Below, piece by piece: positions 7,520 to 17,216 of a DNA stretch of 37,341 nucleotides. The notes under the pieces are model-generated. The model had not been told where the DNA came from, did no database searches, and worked only from the letters and a program-made list of their open reading frames with translations. The DNA comes from Pleurocapsales cyanobacterium LEGE 06147 (GTDB lineage: Bacteria; Cyanobacteriota; Cyanobacteriia; Cyanobacteriales; Xenococcaceae). The stretch is taken from contig JADEWQ010000052.1 in the NCBI GenBank assembly GCA_015207585.1, positions 1 to 37,341 on the forward strand, given 5' to 3'. The translations under genes were made by a program, and so were the position numbers. The number at the start of each line of letters is the position of its first letter. The first letter of the stretch is position 1.

Positions 7520-8545
7520 TAGCAATTTTCATACTCATGAGGTACAGTAACAGCAATGAGTAAACCAGTTACGAATATCATCTTTTGTTACTTTTAACAT
7601 TGCAGCGGTTATGGCATTGATTAAATCCTTGTAAATTCTAGCTTTCACTTTTTTTAAGATTGCTTTAACTTTTGACCAAAAATTTTCGATTGGGGAAAAC
7701 TCTGGAGAATAGGGAGATAAATAAATGAGTTTGGCTCCGGCTTTTTCGATTAGTTCTCTAACCATTTCTCCTTGGTTAATTTTGGCATTATCCATAACAA
7801 CAGTTGCATTTTTCCACAGTTTTGGAACCAACTCTTGAGCAATAAATGCTTCAAATGTTACCCCATCAACTGCTCCATAAATATTGCTAGATGCCAGGAC
7901 TTCTTCTAAAGATAAAGCACTTAATAACGCCACATTTTTTCCTCTCTTTTGGGGTTTTGTTCCTCTGGCTCTTTGACCAATTATTGCTCTAGCATACATC
8001 CTAATCAGGGCGAGATTAACCCCAGATTCATCAATAAAAATTAGGTCTTTAGCTGGAATACATCGTATCTTTGACCAAAACTCAACTCGCTTTTTCTGAA
8101 CTCTTTCACTTTCTTTTTCTGTGGCATGAAGAGTTTTTTTTTACACTATAGTTCAACCGTTGAGTTATTCGTCCCATCGTCGCTCTACTTACTCTAATGC
8201 CTAGATTTTCTTCGAGTAAATCCCATAACTCTTCAAGAGTTGCATCATTATTACTTTCAATAATTTCTATTAAAGTCATTAATTGTTCTTCCTGGAGTTT
8301 AGATGGAGGACTACCTCCTTGAGTTTGTGGACTTATATCTCCTGTTGTTTGATATTGTTTTAGTAATTTTTGAATAAAACTTTTAGCAACTCGAAAACGT
8401 TGAGCAAGTTTTCTGAGGGAAATATTTTCATTTTCATAGACTTCGAGAATTTTTTGCCGAAATTGGATTGAGTATGGCTTCATCTCAAATTTTTATAGTT
8501 TGTAGCTTTCGCCTCAACTGTACCTCATAGCTGTGAGAAACGCTA
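7520..8545 (-). mobile_element. IS630-family insertion sequence
   Basis: A 1,026-bp element bounded by imperfect 31-bp inverted repeats (7518-7548 and 8517-8547, counting the TA) that agree at both ends in TATAGC and ATGAGGTACAGT; I count 24 of 31 matches. It is flanked by the dinucleotide TA at 7518-7519 and 8546-8547, the target duplication expected for IS630/Tc1-mariner elements. It carries one transposase in two frames and sits inside a DUF29 gene. Confidence 0.88.
7535..8483 (-). CDS. IS630-family transposase in two frames (orfA/orfB)
   Basis: The first frame (8483-8106, 125 residues) begins MKPYSIQFRQKILEVYENEN and holds the helix-turn-helix (LRKLAQRFRVAKSFIQKLLK). The second frame (visible to 7535) holds the DDE catalytic core: Asp in IFIDESGVN, Asp in VVMDNAKIN, Glu in FSPIENFWSKVK. 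The frames meet at a run of nine A (T on the plus strand, 8134-8142). Shifting +1 (equal to -2) there continues as TLHATEKESERVQKKRVEFW, the normal IS630 linker. Slippery A-runs serve programmed frameshifting in several IS families, so the transposase could still be made; a disabling indel is the alternative. Confidence 0.85.
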
Positions 8546-8872
8546 TAGTAAGATTTTTTATTGTCTTTAAGATTAAGTTTTTTGATTTGAATAATTGAAT
8601 CAGAAATGGAAGCTGCCCAAGAATTTGTCAGACGTTTTTCTACTTGATTTTTAATTAAGTGAATGAGCAATCGCATCAAATAAGATTCAATATTACGTAA
8701 AATTGCCTGTTTGCTCATTCCTTTTAGTTCATCAACAATATCTAGAGCATCTTGATAGCGTCCTTCGACTATACTTTGTTTGAGATCGATTAATTCTTGA
8801 ACCATTATTCTATACTAATGGATTAAAATTATTGAGCCAGTCACTTACGAGCGTCGCAACACTTTTCTCTTG

Positions 8873-8923
8873 TTCTCTTTCCAAGAGAACGCGATCGGTA
8901 GCACTCGCTTTGCGAGACCGCCT
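8873..8923. repeat. Tandem small palindromes upstream of thiC region
   Basis: TTCTCTT (8873-8879) pairs with AAGAGAA (8883-8889), and CTCGC (8904-8908) pairs with GCGAG (8912-8916) inside a GCGATCGGTAGCACTCGC piece. The latter resembles the repeats at 3396-3515 and 24131-24186. The gap 8806-9103 otherwise shows no gene. Confidence 0.5.
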
Positions 8924-9103
8924 TTTTAAATCCGTAATATCTCTCCAAAGGTTTGAGGAATGTTAAAAGCCCGCGCCAAATTAACTACACTATTGAAGGA
9001 GATGAAGACAAGTTGATATCGGTTTCTCTATGTCCGTAAAATAAAAATCCCATCATTTTATAGCCGTAGAAGTATTAATGGTGATAAAATCCTTAACCAT
9101 AGT

Positions 9104-9215
9104 AGTCTGTCAAGTTTTAAATTGATGTATGAAGACTGATAGGAGAATGAATTTAAGCTAAATTACTGTATCTCCTTGTCAAACTACATTCATCATTTTT
9201 TTGGGTTGACAGAGT
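9104..9215. repeat. MITE-like long imperfect palindrome
   Basis: Arms of about 43-45 bases (9104-9146 and 9171-9215) are imperfect reverse complements. The outer tips TCTGTCAA (9106-9113) and TTGACAGA (9206-9213) match exactly, as do the inner ends AGGAGA and TCTCCT, with a 24-base AT-rich centre. TA dinucleotides flank both ends. It codes for nothing and looks like a miniature inverted-repeat element. Its right end touches the thiC riboswitch. Confidence 0.6.
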
Positions 9216-9216
9216 A

Positions 9217-9295
9217 ATAGCTAGGGGTGCCTAATATTTTGGGCTGAGATATACCCTTAGAACCTGAGACTGGATAATACCAGCGGAGGGAAGCT
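9217..9295 (+). promoter_or_regulatory. TPP riboswitch (thi box) of thiC
   Basis: The conserved thiamine pyrophosphate aptamer is present in order: AGGGGTGCC, GGGCTGAGAT, ACCCTTAGAACCTGA, CTGGATAATACCAGCG and AGGGAAGC. It ends about 20 bases before the thiC ATG, near the ribosome site GAGG (9303-9306). Binding of TPP is expected to shut off thiC; with no clear terminator before the gene, translational control is the likelier mode (inference). Confidence 0.95.
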
Positions 9296-9304
9296 GTTTA
9301 TTGA

Positions 9305-10696
<1,392 letters not shown>

Positions 10697-10704
10697 GAAT
10701 AACC

Positions 10705-10730
10705 AAGGTGGGCGATGCCCACCTTTTTTA
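10705..10730 (+). terminator. Rho-independent terminator of thiC
   Basis: A 9-bp perfect stem AAGGTGGGC (10705-10713)/GCCCACCTT (10717-10725) with loop GAT runs into T's. A weaker hairpin, TATCGC/GCGATA, follows at about 10729-10744. Confidence 0.92.
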
Positions 10731-10917
10731 TCGCTAAAGCGATAAAAACTGATAGAGTTTTTATATAAAGCTTATATTTAGATAGCAATAATAGTAATAT
10801 AATATGCTAAATCTTTTCTAAAAATTGAAGCCAAACTGACTCCCAATAGAGGCTAAAAAGTCTTATTTCATCTACTAGGTAAAGTCAAAGCCCAACAGTT
10901 GCTCAACAATGACATAA

Positions 10918-11931
10918 ATGTGGGTAATCTTCGAAAGCATTCTCTGGACGAGTTTGGGAGTACTCCCCGTTCGTCTGCAATTGATACCTCGAAACTTACC
11001 GAGACTACTAGGTCGCAGTCTTTATTGGATAGGTGTACCTCTGCAAATTCTCGTCTTAGCTCGTCGGTCAAATTTTAGCCAAACGGTTTGGTTCCCACCT
11101 CTGACTACCCTAATAGTATTATTATCAGGTTTGGGATTAGCTTTGCTCATTCTCGGAGCATTGAAGCAGCTAACCTCTGTTTGGTTAACTAAAGAGCAGA
11201 TAATTTCATCTTGTTTATCATTAAATTCTAAAACCTTGGAGCGAGTAGCACCTCAACAGCGTTCGGGTAAGGGGAGTTTTATTTTAGCTTCAATGTTGGG
11301 GAATACAGGTTTTATTGGTATAGCGATCGCTCCTACTTTAGTTAGTCAACCTTATTGGAGTTGGATTGCCCTCTATGGGGTTACTCATAATCTGTTCGGT
11401 AGCTATGGTATAGGAGTAGTTCTGGCTAGTTCTTTCGGTCGTTCCCCTGAAGGCGATCGCCTAGTATTGCCATACAAAAATCGCTGGTGGATTCATTTGC
11501 GAGATTTACTTAGCGTTCCTTCGCTGTGGGCATTTTTGCTAGGGTGGTGGAGTCGAGACGTACGTTTTGCGCCAGCGATCGAGTCAGCTATTCAAATTAG
11601 TGTCCAATTCGTAGTTCCCGGTGCATTTCTTTTGATTGGCATGCAGTTAGGCAAACTTCAAGGAATTCAGGGTTTGCAGATTGCCGTAATCCCTTCCCTA
11701 CTCAAGATGCTAATCCTGCCTGGATTAGTCGGTTTAAGTTTAACCCTAATAGGGATAGTAGGAGACGGGCGTTTAGCTTTAGTGTTAATGTCCGGTATGC
11801 CTACAGCCTTTGCCAGTGTGATTTTGGCTGAGGAATATAATCTCGACCGACAAATAGCAGCTAGTAGTATTCTTTTAAGTACGGTAACTTTACCTTTAAT
11901 AATTCCTCTTTGGTTAGCTCTTTTTTCCTGA
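10918..11931 (+). CDS. AEC-family transporter
   Basis: A 337-residue polytopic inner-membrane protein of the auxin efflux carrier family, probably a secondary exporter of organic anions or amino-acid-like compounds; the substrate is unknown. It has about ten hydrophobic segments in two halves, with a hydrophilic middle. Recognisable parts are LGNTGFIGIAIAPTLV and NLFGSYGIG in the first half, and GAFLLIGMQLG and SGMPTAFASVILAEEYNLDR near the end, the typical AEC C-terminal signature. A TAA codon immediately precedes the ATG in frame, fixing the start at 10918 or later. No Shine-Dalgarno is evident. The thiC terminator separates it from thiC; it converges on the exporter gene ending at 12078. 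Confidence 0.88.
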   Translation: MWVIFESILWTSLGVLPVRLQLIPRNLPRLLGRSLYWIGVPLQILVLARRSNFSQTVWFPPLTTLIVLLSGLGLALLILGALKQLTSVWLTKEQIISSCLSLNSKTLERVAPQQRSGKGSFILASMLGNTGFIGIAIAPTLVSQPYWSWIALYGVTHNLFGSYGIGVVLASSFGRSPEGDRLVLPYKNRWWIHLRDLLSVPSLWAFLLGWWSRDVRFAPAIESAIQISVQFVVPGAFLLIGMQLGKLQGIQGLQIAVIPSLLKMLILPGLVGLSLTLIGIVGDGRLALVLMSGMPTAFASVILAEEYNLDRQIAASSILLSTVTLPLIIPLWLALFS

Positions 11932-12077
11932 ACTAATATTTAAAGAAGTTGTTAAGAATAATTTTAATTTTAGGAAAGCCGTTAATGATTAAGATATTTT
12001 TGGGGACGGGGTTGATTTGCCTGGGAACTCTGATGTTAATACGGTAGTTAGTTAAGTGTGTCAATTTTAGATCGCTT

Positions 12078-13379
12078 TTATTTATCGGACACCGTATTTT
12101 CTAGCCGATGTAACTGCGGTAATCTATAACCGATCGCGCCAATGGCAAACATAGCGATCGCACACACAACATACAATAATGCCATCCCCGCCCCCGCAGT
12201 GTTACCAAAAATAGGTGCAAACAGAAAACTTAAAACAGTCGGTGACTGCATCGCTGGTTCGAGAAAGCGATCGCTCAACGGTCCCGCTATTAAAGTAGCG
12301 ATCGCGCTTATCAAGTCTAAAACTAAGGAATTTGCTGCAAATACTCGTCCCTGAAGTTCTGAAGGAGTAGCTTCCATCCATAGTGCAGTTTCCGAACTAC
12401 CTAATAAGGGAAAGTTAAGGGAAGAACAAAATTGAGCGGGTAGCCATACAGTTAGATTTTGACCCAAACCAAAGATTGTTTTAGCTACACCTGCTCCCAT
12501 AAACCCAGCCAGCATTACCTTAACACGGCGTTTTGTTCCACCCCAGGCACTTAATACTACTGCCCCCGTAACACCGCCAATCCCTGCTGCGGAGAAAATT
12601 GCCCCTAAAACTTGAGAATTATTATCCGAGCGAGCCAGTATCATTGGGTCGCCGATAGCTTCAGTAAAATCGTGGACAAACCAAAATAAAGCTGTAAGCA
12701 ACAACAAAGTACGCAAACCATCCCGTTGCCAAATATATCGAATCCCAAAAGTCACTTTACCCCACAAAACACTTAACTTTCCTCTGCTTCCTCTGCTCCC
12801 CTGCGCCCTCTGCTCCCTATCGGGTTGAGGAATCCGTATCCAAATCAAAGTAGCGATTGCCACGAAAAAAGTTGCTAAATCGATAGGTAAAATTCCACTC
12901 AAGCCAATAATCGGATAAAGCACACCAGCTATAGCAGGAGCAATGATATTTGAGCCATAATGTACGACAGAATTCATACTGTTAGCACGGGTGTAGTTTT
13001 GAGGAGATACCAGGAGAGTAATCGATGTCGAATAAGCTAATTGTTGAATCTGACCAAAACCACCATTAATCGATGCAGCCAAATATAAATGCCAAATAGC
13101 CAGATTTCCTGACAGATGAAGAATTAAAATTCCTAGAGTTGAAATAGCAGCGATCGCATCGCCTAATATCATTAAATGTTTGCGGTTGGCGCGATCGACA
13201 ATCATGCCCGCAAACAGAGAAATAAAAATGCGAGGTAGCAAAGAAAAGAAACCAACCAAAGCTAAAGCTGTTGCCGAACCCGTTAGTTCCCATGCCCAGA
13301 GAGTTAGGGCAAAATGGCTCATGTAGCTACCGATAGTAGAAACTAATTGACCAAACCAAATAAGGATGAATTTACGCAT
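12078..13379 (-). CDS. MFS exporter, EntS-like (siderophore export)
   Basis: A 433-residue major facilitator protein with about 12 transmembrane segments. The N-terminus (FILIWFGQLVSTIGSYMSHF) and the loop GMIVDRANRKHLMILGD are typical of the MFS_3/EntS group, which export siderophores such as enterobactin and, in cyanobacteria, hydroxamates. The end AMFAIGAIGYRLPQLHRLE fits that group. It is the last gene of the siderophore operon, and its ATG (13379) overlaps the end of the binding-protein gene by 8 bases. In the central cytoplasmic loop (about residues 180-200) the sequence REQRAQGSRGSRGK is encoded by a purine-rich GGAGCAGAGG repeat, evidently an in-frame insertion. The siderophore role is inferred from context. 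Confidence 0.85.
   Translation of the reverse strand: MRKFILIWFGQLVSTIGSYMSHFALTLWAWELTGSATALALVGFFSLLPRIFISLFAGMIVDRANRKHLMILGDAIAAISTLGILILHLSGNLAIWHLYLAASINGGFGQIQQLAYSTSITLLVSPQNYTRANSMNSVVHYGSNIIAPAIAGVLYPIIGLSGILPIDLATFFVAIATLIWIRIPQPDREQRAQGSRGSRGKLSVLWGKVTFGIRYIWQRDGLRTLLLLTALFWFVHDFTEAIGDPMILARSDNNSQVLGAIFSAAGIGGVTGAVVLSAWGGTKRRVKVMLAGFMGAGVAKTIFGLGQNLTVWLPAQFCSSLNFPLLGSSETALWMEATPSELQGRVFAANSLVLDLISAIATLIAGPLSDRFLEPAMQSPTVLSFLFAPIFGNTAGAGMALLYVVCAIAMFAIGAIGYRLPQLHRLENTVSDK
12779..12830 (-). repeat. GGAGCAGAGG low-complexity repeat inside the MFS exporter
   Basis: On the minus strand the tract reads as repeats of GGAGCAGAGG-type units and encodes REQRAQGSRGSRGK in a loop. Related tracts lie at 13387-13440, 16947-17003 and, shorter, near 14482-14512 and 18289-18319. 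Confidence 0.7.
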
Positions 13380-14478
13380 TTTTTTTGAAGCAGAGAGGGC
13401 AGAGGGCTGCCTCCTCTGCTTCCTCCGCTCCCCCTGCTTTTTTCACGCTGTCGAGCAATAAATCTGGTAAAGCTTCTAAAATAAGCTGGTCAGTCACAGG
13501 CCCGCGTGTCACACCGCTCCAAAGATAATAATCAACAAAAAAAACTCGACCTTGGTGAAAAACTGGCATGGAGTTGAGTAGAGGATTTTGCGCCCATTTT
13601 TCCTGCATTGCAGCTTCAGGCATTGTATCTTCAGGATTTAAAGCAAGATCGTCGCTCCAGGTCATGACTATAATCAGATCGGTTTCAATTTTCGGTACTA
13701 TTTCCCAGGAAATTGTAGCCCTACTATCTGCAAAACCTGGCGGTCTGACGATTTTAAAGCCAATTTCTCGTAACAATCTGCCCACGGTACTTTCAGGTTG
13801 TGATTCTAGATCGGTCGCCCTTAAATTAGAAGCAATCACAAGTACACGGGGGTAGGCTTGCAACACAGGTTGTAGGGCAGTTCTAGCTTGGGCGATTTGC
13901 CGATCATGTGCTGTCAGCAGGTCTTGTACCCGTTCTTCTCGCCCCAAAGCCCGGGCAATTCCTTCGATATTTTGCTGCCAAGACTGAATTTCATCGGGAT
14001 TTTGAGCATCACTAAATAGTAAGGTAGGTGCAATTTGAGTCAGTAGAGGATATTCATCCTCATGCGCTACATCTTCTCCCAAGATTAAATCTGGTTGGAG
14101 TTGGGTAAGACGTTCGAGAGAAGGAGATCTAACACTGCCTAATGCCATCGGCTTTGTCGTTACCCATTTACCGAGATAGGGAATTTGTGATGCTGGATTG
14201 TCGTAGGTTTGAAGTTTGGAATTAACTGATTGAGCAAAGCCAGCAGGTTGAACCCCCAGAGCCAGGATAATGTCTAGAATATGGGGACTGAGGGCTGCAA
14301 CTTTCTGGGGTTGACCACATACTTCTGTTTCTCCCATCTCATGGCTCACCAGACGGCAGGATTCAGAATTAGTAGATGTAGCGAGATCGCTCTTTAAAGA
14401 ATTAGGAGGGCGATCGCAAGCCACAATTAAGGTTACGATACAGATTCCTGTTATTAGTAAACGACGTAGTTTAGACAT
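13372..14478 (-). CDS. Iron-siderophore ABC transporter substrate-binding lipoprotein
   Basis: A 368-residue FecB/FhuD-type periplasmic binding protein. The signal (RLLITGICIVTLIV) ends at a cysteine, Cys21, in the lipobox IVAC. The domain includes KVAALSPHILDIILALGVQP, LTQLQPDLILGE, PRVLVIASNLR, DLIIVMTWSDD and QGRVFFVDYYLWSGVTRGP, as in the class that hands ferric siderophores to FecCDE-type permeases. The last 22 or so residues (KKAGGAEEAEEAALCPLCFK) are repeat-derived and extend the gene into the start of the exporter. It follows the receptor by 48 bp in the same operon. No permease or ATPase genes follow here, so these must be encoded elsewhere. Confidence 0.9.
   Translation of the reverse strand: MSKLRRLLITGICIVTLIVACDRPPNSLKSDLATSTNSESCRLVSHEMGETEVCGQPQKVAALSPHILDIILALGVQPAGFAQSVNSKLQTYDNPASQIPYLGKWVTTKPMALGSVRSPSLERLTQLQPDLILGEDVAHEDEYPLLTQIAPTLLFSDAQNPDEIQSWQQNIEGIARALGREERVQDLLTAHDRQIAQARTALQPVLQAYPRVLVIASNLRATDLESQPESTVGRLLREIGFKIVRPPGFADSRATISWEIVPKIETDLIIVMTWSDDLALNPEDTMPEAAMQEKWAQNPLLNSMPVFHQGRVFFVDYYLWSGVTRGPVTDQLILEALPDLLLDSVKKAGGAEEAEEAALCPLCFKKNA
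13387..13440 (-). repeat. GGAGCAGAGG repeat forming the C-terminus of the binding protein
   Basis: On the minus strand the tract GGGGGAGCGGAGGAAGCAG continues as further GGAGGCAG units and encodes the Ala/Glu-rich tail GGAEEAEEA. It supplies the stop codon now used and the overlap with the next gene. Confidence 0.7.
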
Positions 14479-14526
14479 AAGCGGAGGTTTGAAGAGCAGA
14501 GGTACAGGAGAGACTTAGAGCTTTTA

Positions 14527-17064
14527 TTAAAATTCCACTGACACTGTACCCACAACCGTAAACGGCGCACCAGGCTGGAGTAAATCAGTATCCTGGGTTG
14601 ATTCTAAATACTTTTTATTAAATAAATTCTGGAAATTTAATTGCGCTCGCCAATTATCGCGTCTGTAGAAAAGACTGGCATCGACACGCACGTATGAGGG
14701 TATGACAAAATCATTAGGAATTTCTGCTTCTACATCCCCTACATAAAATAAACCCGCGCCAAAACCCAAACCTTGTAAACTACCCTGTTGAATCTCATAA
14801 GTCGTCCACAAACTAGCACCGCTACCAGGGGCATTAATTAAGGTATCACCTTCAGGATTAAATTCATCGCCCTCAGAGATAAATGCGTCGTTAAAAAATA
14901 AAGAGGCAATAATATTCCAACCACTTACAGGTTCTCCCGCCACATCTAATTCAATTCCGCGACTTTTAACTTCCCCAATGGGAATGGAAAAATCGGGATT
15001 GTCAGGATCGGTTCGGGTAATATTTGTTTTAGTAATATCGTAAGCAGCTAGAGTAGCAGAAAAATCACCAAATTCTCCTTTAACCCCCACCTCATACTGC
15101 GTACCCCGTTCTGGTTCAATTACTTCGCCATCGATAGTCGTAACGCTATTGGGAATAAAAGAACGACTGAAACTGCCATAGAGAGAAATTGGTTCGATGG
15201 GTTGATAAACTAAGCCCACACGAGGGGAAAAGGCTTCACTGTCAAAGTTACTCTCACCAGAATCAGGTTCGCCTTCAAATACAGAGGTAAATTCACTTTC
15301 ATTTCTGGCAAAGTCATATCGACCACCGACTAACAGTTTGAGATTAGGTAATAACGTAACTTGGTCTTGCAAGTAAAAACCCAAGGTACTTTGTAAATCA
15401 TCGGAATCGAAAGTTGAATTAAACTCATCAGGGCTGGGGATTGGGTCATACTCTGGGTCAAATACATTAATCGCTAACGGTTCTGCATTTTCGCCTACGA
15501 CACGAATACTAGGGTTTTCGGAACTACTCCGTGCTAGCTCGAAACCTGCCAATAGCCGATGTTCTACTGAACCAGTGTTAAACTCACTAATTAGATCTGT
15601 TTGCCAGGAAAGATTATCGCTAAAAATTTGAGTATCAGAGTAAATTCTACTAATCTCGTTGCTTTCCGGATCGACATCAAAGAGTCGAAAACCAGGTAAG
15701 TCATCATCAATAATCTCAGCAGCAAAGCCACTACGCAGCTTAATATTTTCGCTAAAGCGATGGTCTAAGGTTAAATAAAACCTATGGGCAGTTGTATCGT
15801 AGAAATCATCTGGCCCGCCCAAAAATCGCTCTCTGGGCAGTTCAAACACAACCGGATCGAGGGGCAAACCAGTGTCGAAAGTTCGATTATCTTGCAAATA
15901 CTCATATTCAAAGGTCAAGTTAGTGTTATCGCTAAAGTCATAGCTAATCACGGGAGTAATAGTGAAAAATTCTGAATCGACAAAATCTCGGAAGCTATCG
16001 CTGTTTTGATAGGAAGCGGTCAAACGATACGTTAACTTTCTATCTTCAGTTAAAGGCCCTGTAAAATCGATGGCAGGTTCAATCAAGCCAAAACTTCCCG
16101 CCCTAAGTTGCAAATTATAGAATGGCTCATCCAAAGGCTTTTTAGTAACAAAGTTAACTACCCCTCCTGGTTCTACCTGACCGTACAATACCGAAGCCGG
16201 ACCTTTAAGTACTTCAATACGTTCCACTGAGTTAGTAGCGGTGCTGGTTGTAATACCAAACACATCTCCCGATCTAAATCCATTTCTCAGAATTCTAGAG
16301 TTATCAAATCCGCGAATAGTAAAGCGAAAGTTAGAACCAGCAATATCTCGTTGAGGCGTTACCCCCGATACGTTACGCAAAGCATCACCAATCCGAGTTA
16401 TACCTTGGTCTTCAATGACCTCTTGGGGTACGACTTGAATCGACTGAGGAATATCTCGTATCGGTGTATCAGTTCGTGTTGCCGTACTCGCATCGGGAAC
16501 GAAATAACTTTCTTCTTCCCCCTCACCAGTAGCGATGACTTCAATTTCTTCATCGGCTTCGGTTTGGGCTGTTGTTTGTGGCGTTACGCTTAAAACTAAA
16601 TCTTCCCGTGAAGGAACTACTTCGGCAGAGGGTGCTTGTTTTTCTCCCGTAATTGTTACTCTAATGCTACTGTCATCTACTTGAGTTACGCTAATTTTTG
16701 TAATTCCTGGTGCGGGATTGAGTCTGGTTACGCCATTTCTAATCGAAAACGCCAAAGTCGCATCGAGGATATCGATTACCAGATCGTTACCTTGAGGCAA
16801 GATCAACGGCACTAATCTTTCACTTCCCGCTACCGTCTTAAGAATTAACTCCAACCCATCAGGCGTTTGGTTAACTTCCACTCCCATAACGCGAGTAACG
16901 CCTTGAGCAACTAGATCGGTAGCATTACCAAGCTGCAAGAGCATTTCTCCTCCTGCTTCCTCAGCTTCCCCTGCTCCTTTGCTCCTTTGCTCCTCCGCTC
17001 CAACAGGACAAACCCAAATCAAACCTGAAACACCTGCAAATAATAATACCGATAATAATTTCAT
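14527..17064 (-). CDS. TonB-dependent siderophore receptor with AMIN domain
   Basis: An 845-residue outer-membrane receptor for ferric siderophores, powered by TonB. In order: signal peptide (LLSVLLFAGVSGLIWVCPVGA), a Glu/Ala/Gly-rich repeat-encoded stretch (about residues 26-40), an AMIN domain (about 55-165; SIRNGVTRLNPAPGITKISV), a TonB-box-like EEIEVIATG, the plug domain (about 195-310; RDIPQSIQVVPQEVIEDQGI, SVERIEVLKGPASVLYGQVE), and the 22-strand barrel ending in a terminal Phe (VGTVSVEF). An AMIN domain before the plug is characteristic of cyanobacterial receptors. ATG 17064 is chosen because GAGGAG lies just upstream; the preceding TTG is not needed. It heads an operon with the binding protein and exporter. 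Ligand specificity is not deducible, though the FhuA-like layout suggests hydroxamates. Confidence 0.93.
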   Translation of the reverse strand: MKLLSVLLFAGVSGLIWVCPVGAEEQRSKGAGEAEEAGGEMLLQLGNATDLVAQGVTRVMGVEVNQTPDGLELILKTVAGSERLVPLILPQGNDLVIDILDATLAFSIRNGVTRLNPAPGITKISVTQVDDSSIRVTITGEKQAPSAEVVPSREDLVLSVTPQTTAQTEADEEIEVIATGEGEEESYFVPDASTATRTDTPIRDIPQSIQVVPQEVIEDQGITRIGDALRNVSGVTPQRDIAGSNFRFTIRGFDNSRILRNGFRSGDVFGITTSTATNSVERIEVLKGPASVLYGQVEPGGVVNFVTKKPLDEPFYNLQLRAGSFGLIEPAIDFTGPLTEDRKLTYRLTASYQNSDSFRDFVDSEFFTITPVISYDFSDNTNLTFEYEYLQDNRTFDTGLPLDPVVFELPRERFLGGPDDFYDTTAHRFYLTLDHRFSENIKLRSGFAAEIIDDDLPGFRLFDVDPESNEISRIYSDTQIFSDNLSWQTDLISEFNTGSVEHRLLAGFELARSSSENPSIRVVGENAEPLAINVFDPEYDPIPSPDEFNSTFDSDDLQSTLGFYLQDQVTLLPNLKLLVGGRYDFARNESEFTSVFEGEPDSGESNFDSEAFSPRVGLVYQPIEPISLYGSFSRSFIPNSVTTIDGEVIEPERGTQYEVGVKGEFGDFSATLAAYDITKTNITRTDPDNPDFSIPIGEVKSRGIELDVAGEPVSGWNIIASLFFNDAFISEGDEFNPEGDTLINAPGSGASLWTTYEIQQGSLQGLGFGAGLFYVGDVEAEIPNDFVIPSYVRVDASLFYRRDNWRAQLNFQNLFNKKYLESTQDTDLLQPGAPFTVVGTVSVEF
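16947..17003 (-). repeat. GGAGCAAAGG repeat near the start of the receptor gene
   Basis: On the minus strand the tract repeats GGAGCAAAGGAGC and GGAAGCTGAGG units just after the signal-peptide codons, encoding EEQRSKGAGEAEEAGGE of the TonB receptor. It is in frame. Confidence 0.7.
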
Positions 17065-17067
17065 CAA

Positions 17068-17216
17068 AACTCCTCAATTTCGACGATTAACCGCCTTATT
17101 TAAAATTATTCTTAATAACTAATGAGGAGTAGTGTATAGAAGTCGATTTCAGTCTGTCTACCAAAAAACGCTATCTTGTATCCCTAAACGCTATCGTAAC
17201 AATTGTTAATTTGGGT
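17068..17216 (-). promoter_or_regulatory. Receptor promoter region with AraC-type direct repeats
   Basis: Two exact copies of AAACGCTATC (plus strand 17166-17175 and 17186-17195), 20 bases apart start to start, lie about 100 bases before the receptor ATG. A 20-base period (two helical turns) is a usual spacing for AraC-family half-sites. Nearer the gene, an AT-rich near-palindrome TTATTCTTAATAA (17106-17118) could be a Fur site; this is weak. Both readings are inference from position. Confidence 0.6.

Larger units (their letters stand above)
7269..8805 (-). pseudogene. DUF29-family gene interrupted by an IS630 element
   Basis: Two halves of one DUF29 protein flank an insertion. The N-terminal half (8805 down to about 8548) reads MVQELIDLKQSIVEGRYQDA and ends KLNLKDNKKSYY; the C-terminal half (about 7515 down to 7269) reads DEWLPYIEEAIEIAIRPVSV and ends LPGGEQWFS. 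DUF29 is a cyanobacterial family of unknown function, roughly 150-180 residues, matching the sum. Between them lies a complete IS. When the IS and one TA copy are removed, the sequence reads SYYIN and then shifts by one base before QDEW, so the gene seems also to carry a one-base deletion. The N-terminal half now ends in IS-encoded residues (SVSHSYEVQLRRKLQTIKI). Function is presumably lost. Confidence 0.85.

Noticed and set aside
9206-9211. TTGACA as the thiC -35 box
   Set aside because: A properly spaced -10 would fall inside the riboswitch aptamer; the box is part of the palindrome tip. Left only as a possibility.
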